Part shown: one piece after another, positions 12,524 to 28,019 of the stretch
Position numbering within the stretch: position 1 is the first letter of the stretch
Layout of the letters: each line of letters starts with the position of its first letter
Source of the DNA: Hypomesus transpacificus
Lineage: Eukaryota > Chordata > Actinopteri > Osmeriformes > Osmeridae
Reading direction: 5' to 3'
Length of the DNA stretch: 64,000 nt
NCBI RefSeq assembly: GCF_021917145.1
Contig: NC_061065.1
Span: forward strand, 3,849,168-3,913,167
Made by a program: the position numbers and the translations under genes
Notes under the pieces: model-generated
The model's input: only the letters and a program-made list of their open reading frames with translations
Databases searched by the model: none
Told to the model about the DNA's origin: nothing

Positions 12524-14578
12524 ATGGCAGCCGTGTTTTTAGTTATGTTGTACGAGTATTCTCCTCTTTTTTATATAAGTGTCATATCCTTATGCTTCGT
12601 TGTTACAGCTGCTATGGTTCTTGGATGGTAGGTTACAGTGGTCCTTGCAATTTAGCACCATGATTAGCAAACCATGTTATGACATCAGGAACTCTTCTGA
12701 CAGCTAGTCTCGTAGTTAACACATTATTTAATTATCTGTCCGGGTTTTAAGTTGGCAGCTTATAAAAATGAATAATACTTTTAAATGTTCAGCAGCTGTC
12801 TTGGTAGTATCAGTCGAGTTGTATTAGGCTTATAAGATGTATTAATGTATGCAAATTCAGAATCGAATCTTATTTTTCTTCGCTGTAGGTTTGGTTTTGA
12901 TGTTCCCGTGATTCTGCGTAGCTCAGATGAAACTGAGTCTGTCTTGCCTGTTCCAGAGAAGAGAATGGTGCAGGTGACCAATCCTTTCGCCCTGGAAATA
13001 GGTTTTGGCGTTGCCTCTGTAACTGGTAGGAACTGGTTTTGCACGCTCTTGCCCATATTCTTAGCAGCATTGCATAATATTTCCATAATTGATGACATGG
13101 TCATGAATGAATGATTTGTTCTTTAAAAACAGCTCTGCATTCATGTCAATTGGCATGTGATGATGCATGTGATGGAGTAATGCTGTTCTATCATGGCTTC
13201 TCATTATAACTTAAAAGTATACTTTTCCTTCAGATGGTGTTCTTCTGCGTCCCTGCTGCCTGGAACCCTGTGTTCTTAGCTGTTTCTGGGGTTGTGGGGT
13301 TCACGCCTTGCAGGGAGTGCTCCAGACCCACCAGCATGGACCCAGGCTCAGCACCCCTCAGCAGTTTCAAGAGGCCTTACATTTCCAGTACCACCACTGC
13401 CAGAGCTTCCAGTATCCTTTTCACAGATAGCAGCCCAGCTACCCAATTTTAGTTATCTGGTAGGATTTGAGTGCATGTAGTCTATGTTGAATTGAACCAT
13501 TTTTTATAATATTATTATATACCACCGACATTTCAGTGTAATTCTACACAGGTCATCATGCTAATCTAAACTTTCCTCAAATGTGATGCTATGGCTCATT
13601 GTATATGCCTCTCAAAGTACTTTAATGTTGTCAGATCCTTCCTTTAACCATACCCTTAGTATTGGCAGCGATGACGGGGAGGAGCGACATGCTGAGATGC
13701 CAGCTGATCTAGGCATCACAGATTTCGGAGTGTTGCCAAGGGAACGGTATCCCCTGGTGGCACTCCTAACATTGGCAGAGTCCGAAGCCAGAGATGTGTA
13801 CAACATAGTGAGTCCTTGTAACAAAATATTGTACAGCTAAATATACTCATTTTTATTAAATGATCACATATAAATAATATGTGATGAGCACGTCAGTGGG
13901 TTTAACCCTTTAGTGGAGTCCACATCCTAACCAGGATGTCTTTCTGTAGTGGCTTGCCCCGTATGGTGCTGTACTCATTGTCTTCTATTGCTGTTCAGGT
14001 GGCCAGTGTCTCAGTGGTTCATGTACCTGATGAGAAGTATAGCCTTTCAGGACGGATCCTGTTTCAATACCTGCTTACGGCACAAGGGAACATGTATGAG
14101 CTAAAGGTATGATAGCACTACAGTTTTTCAAGTTGTATCTGATATTCTGGTGGAAAGTATTGACATTTGTTCTGTAACTATTCATTTTGTTTGTTTTCCC
14201 CAGCCACTCTTCATGTCTGCGGATATTGGTGGGTCATCTGGGGTCACTGACCCTGACCCCAACACAGAGGCACCTGAGCCACTGCACATGATACCCAACC
14301 CGCAGGATGACGCAGAGCCAGCACTGAAGGAAGGGGAAGAGGAGGAGTGGTCAGAAGGAAATGGGAAAGATTGTGTGGTTTGTCAGAATGCACCTGTGAA
14401 CCGGGTCCTTCTGCCCTGCAGGCACGCCTGTGTGTGTGACGGCTGTGTCTCACGGTTTCAACACTGCCCCATATGCAGAGCATTCGTGTTGGAGTCCTTT
14501 TCTCTATCCCAGCATGCACCTGTGCAGCAGCAGGAGGAGGAAGATGAGGAAGAATATTTGGAGGATGATAATGAGTAG
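12524..14578 (+). CDS. cgrrf1: cell growth regulator with RING finger domain 1 (E3 ubiquitin ligase), 6 coding exons
   Basis: Exons: 12524-12627, 12889-13025, 13234-13411, 13660-13807, 13999-14106 and 14204-14578. They join in frame into 349 aa (human 332). CGRRF1 is a p53-inducible, ER-associated RING-type E3 ligase. The start MAAVFLVMLYEYSPLFYISV and the block ERYPLVALLTLAE match the family as I recall it. Residues ~12-36 form a hydrophobic N-terminal membrane segment. The C-terminal RING spans residues ~282-316, with CVVC, then LLPCRHACVCDGCV and CPIC supplying the Cys/His ligands. An acidic tail rich in Glu and Asp follows. In exon 4 a nearer AG would create a stop; the acceptor before 13660 keeps the frame. 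It is divergent from ddhd1 and convergent with psmc6. Confidence 0.96.
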
Positions 14579-15454
14579 GATTCTAAAGGTCATTGGTAGT
14601 ATATATGGACATAAAATGTTTCAGTATTATTTGAAGGGAATTATGCTATCATAGACAGGATATGATACTTGGTAGTTCTTGATACTTGTCTTTGAACCAC
14701 ATGCTTTATTTTATCATGTTGATGAGTGTATGTGGAAAGAGAAATAATTGTTTTGTAAAACAAAGTTCTAATATGTAATGCCCAGAATATTTATTTGTTC
14801 ATACCTAATACAATAGTTTATAAATATTTGTTGCAGGATAAATATAGCATATGCTCAAGCTATGTATTTCAGTCTTTAAGGTTTCAGAAAATAAGTCAAA
14901 AGTGCTATGTATTTATGGAAATTCACAACAATACCAAGGGGATGTTTATAAATGTGCTATGCATTACTTACAATACATAGAACTGAGCTTCTAGGTTGAA
15001 TATCCAAAGTCCATCCCATCAGTAAATGTTTTGACCAGTAGGTGGCAGGATCATTAAATTGTCTCACAAAATAGAGAGCTATCTGTATTGTACATCAAAG
15101 ACTTTAATGTGACATATCTCCAGTTATATGCTTGTACATATATTGCTCCTTTATAGGCAAGAGTATTTGTGATCAAATTCAACCAACTGAACATTTACCG
15201 AAGTAAAACATCAGAATGCATTCCTGTTTTCAATTGCTGAGGTCACTTATGGGCAACACTGTATAGAAATAGTCCTATAAAATAACAGATGCAGGATCTG
15301 TTTCTCCCAAAACAAAAGCTTTCTGAATCATACAAAAAAAATACAACGTTTTTACTGTTGGTGGTCTCTTTATATAATCATAGAATACAACCGAGCAACA
15401 GCAAATCCTCACTAACTCTCCAACTACATTTACACGCAAGCACATTTATAGGTG
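14579..15454. other. shared 3' interval of convergent cgrrf1 and psmc6
   Basis: Both genes end into this 876-bp interval. Candidate signals are ATTAAA on the plus strand at 15053-15058 for cgrrf1 and ATTAAA on the minus strand (plus TTTAAT, 15103-15108) for psmc6, only 44 bp apart and not overlapping. A CTCF-consensus match lies at 15035-15048. No coding sequence is supported. Confidence 0.5.
15035..15048 (+). promoter_or_regulatory. CTCF-consensus site between convergent genes
   Basis: The sequence CCAGTAGGTGGCAG fits all 14 positions of the published vertebrate CTCF core CCASYAGRKGGCRS. It sits in the tail-to-tail gap between cgrrf1 and psmc6, a place where insulator sites are common. Binding in this fish is inferred from the motif only. 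Confidence 0.45.
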
Positions 15455-18784
<3,330 letters not shown>

Positions 18785-19835
18785 GACTGGATAATGGAGC
18801 TCAATGGATTGTGGGAGGAAAAGCTAGTGAACTATTACGTGTAGGCTACGTCAAATGTAGGTACAGTGGCAACCCGGTCTAGTGTATGGTATTTTGACTT
18901 GACAAATGTTGGTATTTATGCATATTTTGTGCATATATTTTCCCACTTTGGAATAAATAGGATGACATTCTCAACATTGAAATGTTTACAATTCATACAT
19001 GTCATGAGTGACAGAAAGTCATTAAACTGAATTAATATATATTAATATTTTATTGTAGCCTAACATTTTTTTTTACTACAAAGTCTTCCCAAAACAAAAC
19101 TGACCATGCACATTTCAGCCATCAGTACAGTGAAATCAGCAGAGACCCGCTTTAAAACTTAACTGTTATTGAATGCCTGATAATTACCTTTCTATAGGTT
19201 GTGTTCTTGTCATGACCCATGCACAGAAATATTTTATTTGTGCAAAATCTTCACAATAACTCACCATATTTCGACTAAAAGAGGTTGTTATAGAACTACA
19301 AACTAGAGTGAGATGATCTTTCTAATATTGGAAGATCATTCTTCAACAAGACAACCTCCATCTATAAATCAAAAGCATGTGGACCATCTAGTTTATTTTC
19401 TCGAAGCCGGCAGAAACCTCAGTACATTCCTGACATCACACAGATGGTCCATGGTTTCATGGTTTTTGTTTGAGGAGTACTATAACTGATCAAATCAACA
19501 TAGGCTACTACAAATCTGTGGGAATGACATAGGACTATAGATGGTTTATACTTCAAGGTTTAAAGCAGGGTACGGATTTGATTGCTGCAGTAAGTACTGA
19601 TGATCAGTTTAATATTTCGGTAACTATGTATGTCAAAATTGTAAATCTTGTTAATGAGATTCAATTCAAGAAGCACAGTGTCATGTCAACGTAGTGATGA
19701 AAATAAACAATTTGGAAGGCACCATATGACATAATAATAATATGCACTGCACTTATCAACGTGGGGAAATTATTTACATTCCTGAGTACTGAGTAAAGCC
19801 GCTCATAGACAGTCCATTTGGAAGTTGCAGAGATT
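18785..19835. other. psmc6 promoter and saysd1 3' UTR interval
   Basis: psmc6 and saysd1 are on the same strand, so this 1.05-kb interval must contain the saysd1 3' end and the psmc6 promoter. Candidate AATAAA signals on the minus strand include plus TTTATT at 19392-19397 and others near 19,230 and 19,050. No coding sequence is supported. Confidence 0.4.
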
Positions 19836-20482
19836 TCATCTATTGCCAAGTGCCAAGTAGCCCATCTCTCCCTCAAGCTGCTCCGCTGTGAGTGTCCCCA
19901 AGATAGGCTGACAGTCAGGGTTGAAGACAGAGTAGGCACTCAGCTCTCCAGGTTTCCGGGCAGCTGGGCTGCGTAATCCTTCATATAGCCAGTAGAAAAG
20001 TGATATGAGAAAAAATGGTAACCCAAAGTCGAGTTCGTTAAAAAGCCCCAAAAGAACTAGCCAGAGCAACACTTTTAACCACGTCAGATTTGTGAAGGCT
20101 AGACGTTTGGAACCGAGCCAGCGACCAAAAGAACTGTCCAGCAGCCAATCAGGAACACGCTAAAGGAGAGCGTAAAGAGTAAAGAACATAAGGAACAAAA
20201 CCATTAATTTAACTAATTCACTGTGTCCGTTTAGAGTAGATGATTAAGCATCGACCAGTGAATACATACCGCCATATCGTGGGGCTTCTGTGAAACAGGC
20301 GATGCTTTGGGATATTCTGACAGATCTATTTCGGCCTTATCGTCAGCTATTACAGAATCACATCTGTCGGACTGGAAAGTGTTGTCTGTTTGATTTTGAT
20401 TTTGCCTTTCTGCATGTTCGCATTTTTCAACTGCCATTTCAACTTTTCTTCTGGCTCTGAACTCTGCAAGTTTTCGTTCCAT
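19836..20482 (-). CDS. saysd1: SAYSVFN domain-containing protein 1, 2 coding exons
   Basis: Exons 20270-20482 and 19836-20159 join in frame into 178 aa (human 183). The name-giving motif SAYSVFN is present as ELSAYSVFNPDCQPILGTLT near the C-terminus. The N-terminus MERKLAEFRARRKVEM is a charged helix. A central hydrophobic stretch (WLKVLLWLVLLGLF, then a second run LPFFLISLFYWLY) forms the membrane region. Published work places SAYSD1 in the ER membrane near the Sec61 translocon, where it senses UFMylated ribosomes and helps clear stalled translocating proteins. It is head-to-head with c12orf57, with 712 bp between start codons. Confidence 0.95.
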
Positions 20483-21194
20483 ATCCCAGAAAGACTGGTC
20501 AGAGGATCATAGATTGCGTGGCAAGGTGTGCTGTACAGTCACTAGGAAGCGTCTGCACTGAACGCATACGTCTTATTAAATTGTACTAAATGCGATTACT
20601 TGATATTTAACACTTATAAAAATATGTAGCTACTTTTACTGACACTACACAACACATATACTTCTGTTTTCAATCAGGGATATTCCTACCACGTCTCTGT
20701 TTACCTTTGGGCTCGCCATCTGTTGAGGAGCTAAAAGTATCTGAAAACAGTCATGATGTCGTAAACATATAATGTGTCGTAAATGGGGAGATCTTTATAG
20801 TATGAGGATTGACCTGAACCCTTAGACTCTCAACAATTCTGTTCAGGCATATTCTTGTATAATCTGCAAACTATTTGCATTCCAGCCGAGTGTTCAGCAG
20901 CTTGCCCCGCAAATTGTTGCGTTCTGGTGAGTAAATAACGTTTGGAAGTCGTGATTCTAACTCAGTGTTATGGAATTTAACTAGGGTCGGTGCGTTTGCT
21001 CTTCAAATAAGTATCATCAGATAAAATAATTTCAATCCCATGTTAATTTGTTTTCTGGCAAAATGTGTAGAGAAATAGGTAGCTAGCTAGCTGTTTGACT
21101 TGTGATTCCCTTTGAAATTACAAGCTATATAGGCTACATGTTCCTTCATATTTGAGTTTGTTCCACGTCAAAAATCTTTATTTTCAGACACAGA
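20483..21194. promoter_or_regulatory. head-to-head promoter region of saysd1 and c12orf57, with a candidate non-coding c12orf57 exon
   Basis: The start codons diverge across this interval. On the plus strand GCGTTCTG followed by GTGAGTAA gives a strong donor with exon edge at 20926, and TTATTTTCAG just before ACACAGAATG (edge about 21188) gives a matching acceptor. c12orf57 therefore probably has an untranslated first exon starting near 20,850-20,900. Start sites are not determined. Confidence 0.5.
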
Positions 21195-21733
21195 ATGGCC
21201 TCAGCCCCAGCACAACAGCCCACCCTTACTGTTGAGCAGGCCAGAGGTGAGAGTGCTGTCAGATCGTACCGCAAGTTGATGTCCAGTCAGCTGTGGCAGG
21301 CACACCACTCAAGCTGCCCCCTCTTTTGTTGCAGTGGTACTCAGTGAGGTGATCCAAGCATTCTCGGTGCCTGAGAATGCAGCCCGCATGGAAGAGGCAC
21401 GGGAGAGTGCCTGCAACGACATGGGCAAGATGTTGCAGCTTGTGCTCCCGGTCTCGACACAGATCCAACAGGAGGTTATCAAAGCTTATGGCTTCAACAA
21501 CGAGGGAGAAGGTGAGATACATGCACACATTATATACAACTATACTAGATATGTAGATTATTATGATTGCTCATACCTTCATCTTTGTTTTAGGTGTCCT
21601 TAAATTTGCCAGACTGGTGAAGATGTATGAAACCCAGGACCCTGAAATTGCAGCCATGTCAGCTAAATTGAAGTCTCTACTCTTGCCACCTCTGTCAACT
21701 CCTCCTATAGGTGGGGGCATTCCAGCCTCATAA
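21195..21733 (+). CDS. c12orf57: protein C10 (C12orf57 / GRCC10 orthologue), 3 coding exons
   Basis: Exons 21195-21246, 21335-21511 and 21594-21733 join in frame into 122 aa (human 126). The family is a single small, highly conserved helical domain. The diagnostic blocks are VLSEVIQAFSVPENAARMEE, ACNDMGKMLQLVLPVSTQIQ, QEVIKAYGF, and GVLKFARLVKMYETQDPEIA. The N-terminus MASAPAQQPTL matches the human start MASAS. Loss in humans causes Temtamy syndrome (brain and eye malformation, epilepsy). The molecular role is poorly known and I infer nothing beyond orthology. It is tail-to-tail with the cytospin-like gene. Confidence 0.97.
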
Positions 21734-22126
21734 GTTACAATGTGGATGCGAGTTGTCCTAATTTTGCAGCTCATCTCATGTTTATTCACCTAGTGTATTC
21801 TAGTGAAACATGTGTTACTTAACTAGTTTTGTCTCCCATAAATACCCTCCCTAAATACAGACCTAGTACAGTACAATTCAGTACTCACTGCTTTGCAGGG
21901 TTAAAATTATATACATGTATAAGTGCTACTTTGAACTGTAAATTGCTTCTTGATGTATTTATTTTGTTGTTTTTTTACATTGAAGCCATTTTCACCATGT
22001 ACTATTATGTTGTCAAAGAGCAGACTAAAGTCATCTTCCTTATAAATCTTCTGTTCTATTATTTTATAGCTTATTTGTCTACTGCCAAAATATCATCTGT
22101 TACTGCTTAAGGATGTACCTGTATTA

Positions 22127-22132
22127 AATAAA
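22127..22132 (+). terminator. poly(A) signal AATAAA of c12orf57
   Basis: AATAAA lies 394 bp after the stop codon, followed by a T-rich stretch. This is a good position for the single 3' UTR of this small gene. Confidence 0.6.
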
Positions 22133-22206
22133 AGCTACTTTGGTAACATTCTAATAATTATTCTCTACAGTAAAAAAAAGTATACAACAAATACTTTAGC
22201 ATAAAC

Positions 22207-22212
22207 TTTATT
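22207..22212 (-). terminator. poly(A) signal AATAAA of the cytospin-like gene
   Basis: Plus-strand TTTATT is AATAAA on the gene's strand, 1.1 kb past the stop at 23317-23319 and only 74 bp from the opposing c12orf57 signal. The two genes therefore appear to converge without overlapping. Positions 22213-23316 are the inferred 3' UTR and hold no coding sequence. Confidence 0.55.
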
Positions 22213-23316
22213 ATTGCAATAAGGCTTTGGCAACATTAATTATCATCATTATTATTAGGCATGTCACAGTAAAACTTTTCAGTGTATTTCAACTTGCATA
22301 AAGAAATAGACACACATTGTTGAGATTAGAGACAAGAACAAGACTCCAAAAACCCCAGAATCCATCATGTAGGAGAGGACCTATACTATAGAAGGCTCAG
22401 TCCTCACATCATCATAAGGTGCAACTCAGAACACAAAGATCTGCACTCCATAGCTGGTAAGTCCACCTGACACACCCCATGGCACTTTAATTTGCATACA
22501 ATTAAAACAGTTAACACATATAAATATGATATGTGAATTAAAAATATGATATCTTACATAGCTTACTTGTTGGCAGTCTTTTCGTTTTTGAAGAAATCTT
22601 TGTTGATTATGTACAATCACCACTAAATAAACTCAGGGCTCATCATTATACACATTTGATAGACATTACATATGTCCCCCCGGCTGTTGTGCTTTGAGTT
22701 TGGATGCATACCAACATGGGAACTTTTTACAAATTGTTACGGGAGAATCAGACTGCCAACATAGGCTATAGAAGTCAGAGGTTGGGATTGAAGTGTCTCA
22801 TTGCATTAAAATAATTAATTTAAAACTGATGTTCACATTGTGGATAAAGTGCTCATACAAAAGGCAACAACATGTGCAAAACATGGTGAACAATCCCCAA
22901 AAGTGACCAAAGTAAATTAATTGTAGAGTTGATCAAGTGCAGATTATCTATCCCTTGTACATCAGCATCCACGGTCAATTTGATCAATATTTGGTAAAAT
23001 TGTCCACTGGGTTTTCAGTGTCCAGGGAAATCTGTGTATTTAACTTCAAAACAGCTCTAAGCTGCAGCACCCTCTGATACCAGGTTAGTGTATTTACCCG
23101 TGAGTGAATTAACCAAATGTGTATAGATATCCTGCAGTTACACTCCAGTGTCAGCAGGGGGCTCTGGTAGTAAAAGCAGTTTGAAGCACAGATCATTTTG
23201 AGCCACAATTAAAGCACTCTCTCTTGTGGTTCAAATTCAGTCCCTCGTCTGTAACCAAAAATATACCTAGTCGGAGGCAAACAGCTTGAGGGGATGAATG
23301 TGTAGAAAAATAATCT

Positions 23317-26223
23317 TCACATCTCGAAGTGGCGATACATACTTTCAACATAGCTTAGTACTCTCTGCCAGTCAGGGCCACCCGCTCTTAGCATCTCCTC
23401 CACAGTCTGACAAACACAGATACACAAATGCGGTTAAAGATGGGCTCACTCCTGTGCCTTTTCAAGCAGGGGTGATTAAATAAAGATCAGAATATCAGTC
23501 CGTAATTCTGTAACAGACATTTATAGCCCTTAAACTACAGTTCCCTGCCAGCTGTTGTAGTTTAACGTGGTTATAAAAAGTCTCACCAGTGTTGCTGTAA
23601 TTCCTATACTCTCTCCTGTCTGGAAAGCCAGGCACAAGTTTTCCTTCTGCACAAAGAATACAAAAAATAAAAACTAATATCAATCAAAGGGACGTGTTTG
23701 TCCTTTGTCTTAATCTGTGATGCTGTTATGTTTCTCACCTTTTCTTCAGGGTTGAGACTGCTGTAGGGAATATGTGTGGGCATGTAGGTGTGATACACAG
23801 CGCAGAAGGCTAGCCCATCCTCCCAGCTACTGCTGAAGTTGGTGATCTCAATATTCTGTCCAAGGACACATTGGGTTGAAAAGGGGAAAAGCCGTCCATT
23901 AGTTTCGGCCCTAAGTCAGTTATACAGGTTGTATTCACTCTCCTCACCTCGTAACCCTGCGTTCGGCTCTGACACCAACGCAGGAGAGAGTTCCTCCTGG
24001 ATCCTCCGTGTCGGCGCAGCAACATGCTGAAACCATCCTGAGGTCTGCAGATGAGTGGTGAACGATAAATGATTGTGATAAGTGCGTGTGTGTGAGAGAG
24101 CAGTCTCATATGGAAGTTATAAAGAACAACTCACCTGACAAAGTCTGTGTTTTGATCCTCCTCCTGTTTTTCTGATACAGAAGTTAAAATTACACTTTTA
24201 TACTCAACCAGTATCAAAAAGCACATAAAGATAACACTTAACTTATAAAATGGACACACTTGTATAGAAACTTGACCAGCTATCCTGTCTTTTCAGAATG
24301 CGGTCCATCTTCTTTTCCTTGGTTGTGTCTTCTTTCTGTATAGAAATTATTGGATAGAATGATTGAGACCAGAAGACCACATTAATAATATTAGTGCTGC
24401 AATATAAAATCGACCATATTAGTTTTACCTTGCATAGAGGTAATGTCGTGCTGGTGGGGTTCTGGGGGATACCATTTTGTTTGGAGGGGGGATCAATTGG
24501 AAGAGGAAGACGAGAAAGACTCCTGTGAAATAGCATGGTTAGCCAGGTTAGCTTCATCTAAGAAAATGGCCTCAAAATATCACGTGCAGCATGTGTGAGG
24601 ATCTCACCAAGAACGTTCTGACATCATCACAATCCTACGCGGGTCTCTCAGGCCACACCCATCCTCCCTCTTCTTCTCCACGGCTGCCAGTTTCTGCAAG
24701 TAGGCTTCCGCCACCCCTTTCCTAGTCACCTGACTCTCTTCTCCTTTAAGGGACTCCTCAGAAACAGACCCCTGTGTCCTACCATCCCCTCCTTGATCTT
24801 CTGCTCTGTTCCCTCCAACAGAATCTCTCTGATTATCCAAATCTTCCCTTACTTTGTCTGTCCCAGCCGGTATCGCAACCAGTTGCAGATCTTTCCCTTT
24901 CCTCCTCGCGCTCTCCTCCGTCTGGCCTCCCCCCGTCTCTCCGTCCCCCTCCCTCCTCTCCCTGAGTGTGCTCCTCAGTGCGTCCAGCTGGGCCTGGTTC
25001 TGCTGGTGCTCCTCTGTGAGGGCCGTCAGTCTGAGGCAGGCGTCCCTGTGCTCGGCCCGCAAGGTCTCCAGGTCCCGGTCCCTCTCCTGCTCCCTGCTCA
25101 GCGCCTGGTCCAGCTGGCCCTCCGTGTCCCTGTGGCGCTCCCGGAGCGTGCCCAGAGCCTCCTCCGCCTCCATCCGCAGCCGGTCTGCCACAGACACCGC
25201 CACCTGGAGGTCGCTCTGGAACTGCTGCCATTCTTCCCTCTCTGTCTGGCTCGTGGAAAGAGAGAGAGGGGGTTGTTCATGGAATCCAGGAACAATAAGG
25301 ATAAAGACAAAGAGCTGCCCCCGCTACACTATAACATCATTTATGACAAAAGTGCGCATTTGAAACCAACAGCAACTTTTTATCTATAGATTTCCATTCA
25401 GGAGAATGAGGTGTAATGGCACTGTATAGTTGTGATATATTGTAGGCTGGTAAAGCCACATGTCTTCTAAAGCCCACATTTTGTGAACTGAAACAAAACT
25501 TTTGCTCGGTGTTCAATTTGGTTTTCCATTCTAAAACGGAAAACAAGGGCCATCCAAAACAAGTGGATGACTCACACTTGTTTTTCAAACGCCAAGGTCA
25601 ATGACAAATATTCTGCAATGTACACTGTATCTCTGAAAATCAATAGAGCTACATCCCACAGCAAACATCCCATAAACAGGGACTTTGTATTGACCCAATG
25701 GAAAACGAATCATGACTCTGCTACAGTTCACAACTTGTGCCAGCTAACTAAAAGGAACCACACAGGCATGTGAGGAATGCCTGTAATGTGACCTGCTTTA
25801 CACACTTTATGACAGTTATCTGGAGATCCAGATTACAGACAACCTGCAAGCCGTCTAGCTGCTTATTGTAGTTGCACCATGTTGAGGTGGCTCTGTTGAA
25901 AACACTTCAATGCAGTTATAGCATCCCATTTAAGCCACATAAAATCACACTTTGGTCAGCAAGTATTGATTAGTCGGATTTGCAGCTTCTCAGAATATTG
26001 AATGTCACTTAGGCAAAAAAATTGTTTGAGACTAAATACAGATATGTGAGCGAGGGAAATATCTGCTCTGTTTTAGGGATCTCCTGGTCTCCCCACTGCA
26101 GTGAATGAGGGAGAGGAGAGGAGGGAGGGATTCTGCCTCTGACTCACCCTCAGTGTGTCCTTCATGCTGCGCACCTCCTCAGCCAGCTCCTCTCTCTCTA
26201 CCAGCAAGTGTCTCAGCAGCTCT

Positions 26224-26260
<37 letters not shown>

Positions 26261-27909
26261 AAGATACCCAAGAAGTACAGATAGCTGCACTGACTCATCA
26301 TTAATCCATATGTAAACTGTGGTTAAACAGCAAGCTCCTACCGATTGCTCCAGCGGTGGCATCCTTGCCAGGATGGAGCCCTAATGAGGCCCGGTGGTGT
26401 TCCAACAGATTCAGGAGAGCCAGAACCATCTCCTCCCCAGGCCTGTCCAATCCCGCCTGGCAGCCCAACCCACTATCCCGCTCCAGCCAGCTGTGCTCCG
26501 AGGGGCAGCTCCCCAATGGGGAGCTCCGGGAGGTAGCCCTCTGCCCTGGGGGAGCCGGGCCAGTGGGACTGCTGGTTCGGCCCACAGCCCTCCCCCTGCT
26601 CCCCGCCTCGATCCCCGTATCCTCTGGAGAACTGCTGCTATCCAGGCCAATAAGAGCCCACTCCGGGGGGACTGATAGCGTGTGGCTCCAGTCAGTGATG
26701 GTGGTGTTGCTGGATGAGGCCGTTTGATTGGCCGCTCCTGGTGATTGGGTCCCCCGCAGTCCTTGGGATAAGGCCATGGCCACCAGATCAGAGTCAGAGG
26801 GTGAGCTGGGAGGGGTGTGGAATAGATCTAAATGAGAACCTGGGGAGAGAGAAAGAGAGAGAGAAAGAAAAGAGACAGTGTAAGAAACATGAGCTTAGAA
26901 ATGAGAAGGCACAGAAGAGGGGGGAAGGCGACTGAATAATGCTGCCCTCAGCTAAATCAGTATTTTTTCCCTGTTAAAATGTTCAGAGAGAGAGAGGACC
27001 CAACTTTGGCTGATGTTATGAATGCAGATCTATGCAGTCAATGTCCCTCTTTCAGCCAGTGTCCCTGCCTGATTGATGCTGCAGAGCCTCTACTGCCAAC
27101 GTCATTGGCGCAAACACACACACACACCGCCCGCCCCAAGTGGCCACATCCTGAGAGACAAACTCCCTCCTTGAATCTAGACACATCTTTCCAAATAATT
27201 ACTTTGCTGTCTAAAACTAGCCAATCAATTAATCAACATGCGTAACCATCTTCAGTTTGTATCCCCAAGTGAGACAGTCCCACAATAGTCTGTCTAAGAT
27301 TCTCCCGTTTTCCCCAGGAAAGCTGTAGGTTTTGGTGAATCATCAGTTAGCTAGCTGCTTCTAATGTACTGCACGAGGCTAGAGCGGTGCGTGTATGTGC
27401 ACATCCATAAAATCATGAGAGCTATTCTCGTCCTTAAACCAGAAGGCTTCCTTAAATAGGGATGTAAGGAGCAGGTGTTTGTGTGTGTGTTAGAATGAGT
27501 TCCATCTAAACTTGACAAACCAGTCATTGAGAACAGCCAGAGGTACGAACGGCTTGAGGTAAAAACTAGTCATGTTCTCTCTGACTCAATCACAAACATA
27601 TACAGACACACCAACATACCGTGGAAAATTTTCGAATGCAGAAAAGTGGTAATAAATTGTAATTTGGAACAGAACGTTCTTTCTGGGACAGAATCAGAAG
27701 CAGGCTGCTTTAGAAAGAGTCCCTGTCTGAGAGTTAGTTTAGTGACGATAAGTGATACTGACTGCATTCACAAACGAGACCAAGAAGTGCGTGTGCATGT
27801 TGGCTCGTATGTACGAGTGAGAGGAAGAGATACAGTTGTATAGTGTGTCTGCACGCTCAGATGGGAAACCTGTGGGGCCATGGCCGTCCTTGCCAGCGTG
27901 GTTACCCAT
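23317..27909 (-). CDS. short cytospin/SPECC1-family protein with C-terminal calponin-homology domain, 11 coding exons
   Basis: Exons: 27870-27909, 26342-26839, 26148-26221, 24608-25245, 24429-24522, 24260-24335, 24135-24171, 23948-24044, 23739-23855, 23587-23646 and 23317-23406. They join in frame into 606 aa. Cytospins (SPECC1, SPECC1L) are coiled-coil proteins that bind actin and microtubules and act in cell adhesion and cytokinesis. The family calls are the block [20 protein letters not shown], a coiled coil at ~180-300, and the CH domain at ~498-606 ([16 protein letters not shown], then [19 protein letters not shown], then MYRHFEM). It is much shorter than the roughly 1,100-aa cytospins and lacks their long N-terminal coiled coil. 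The start [13 protein letters not shown] is the first Met after an in-frame TAA and fits the N-myristoylation pattern. Residues 14-179 are low complexity. I cannot say which named paralogue it is. Confidence 0.85.
26222..26257 (-). promoter_or_regulatory. 3' splice site of cytospin exon 3 with (UG)16 in place of a pyrimidine tract
   Basis: In the transcript sense, 16 TG units (plus-strand CA, 26226-26257) run directly into TCAG at the edge of exon 3 (26221). The usual pyrimidine tract is absent from the last 35 bases. Confidence 0.85.
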
Positions 27910-28019
27910 GATGTAGCAGGCGCAGAGAAGCAGCTGGGCAATGTATCCCAGGGTCCTTTACTCTTGTTTATCCTGTTCTGTCTTGGAGCCACTGCAGTGA
28001 GGCTGGGCAGTACCAACAC
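27910..28019 (-). other. 5' UTR part of cytospin exon carrying the start codon
   Basis: On the minus strand CTCTCCTAG is followed by GTGTTGG, an acceptor with exon edge at 28019. The in-frame stop TAA lies between this edge and the ATG at 27907-27909, so coding cannot begin further upstream in this exon. Confidence 0.65.

Noticed and set aside
24793-25389. Long open frames on the plus strand opposite the cytospin coiled-coil exon
   Set aside because: They mirror a long, GC-rich, Glu/Arg-rich coding exon and have no family similarity.
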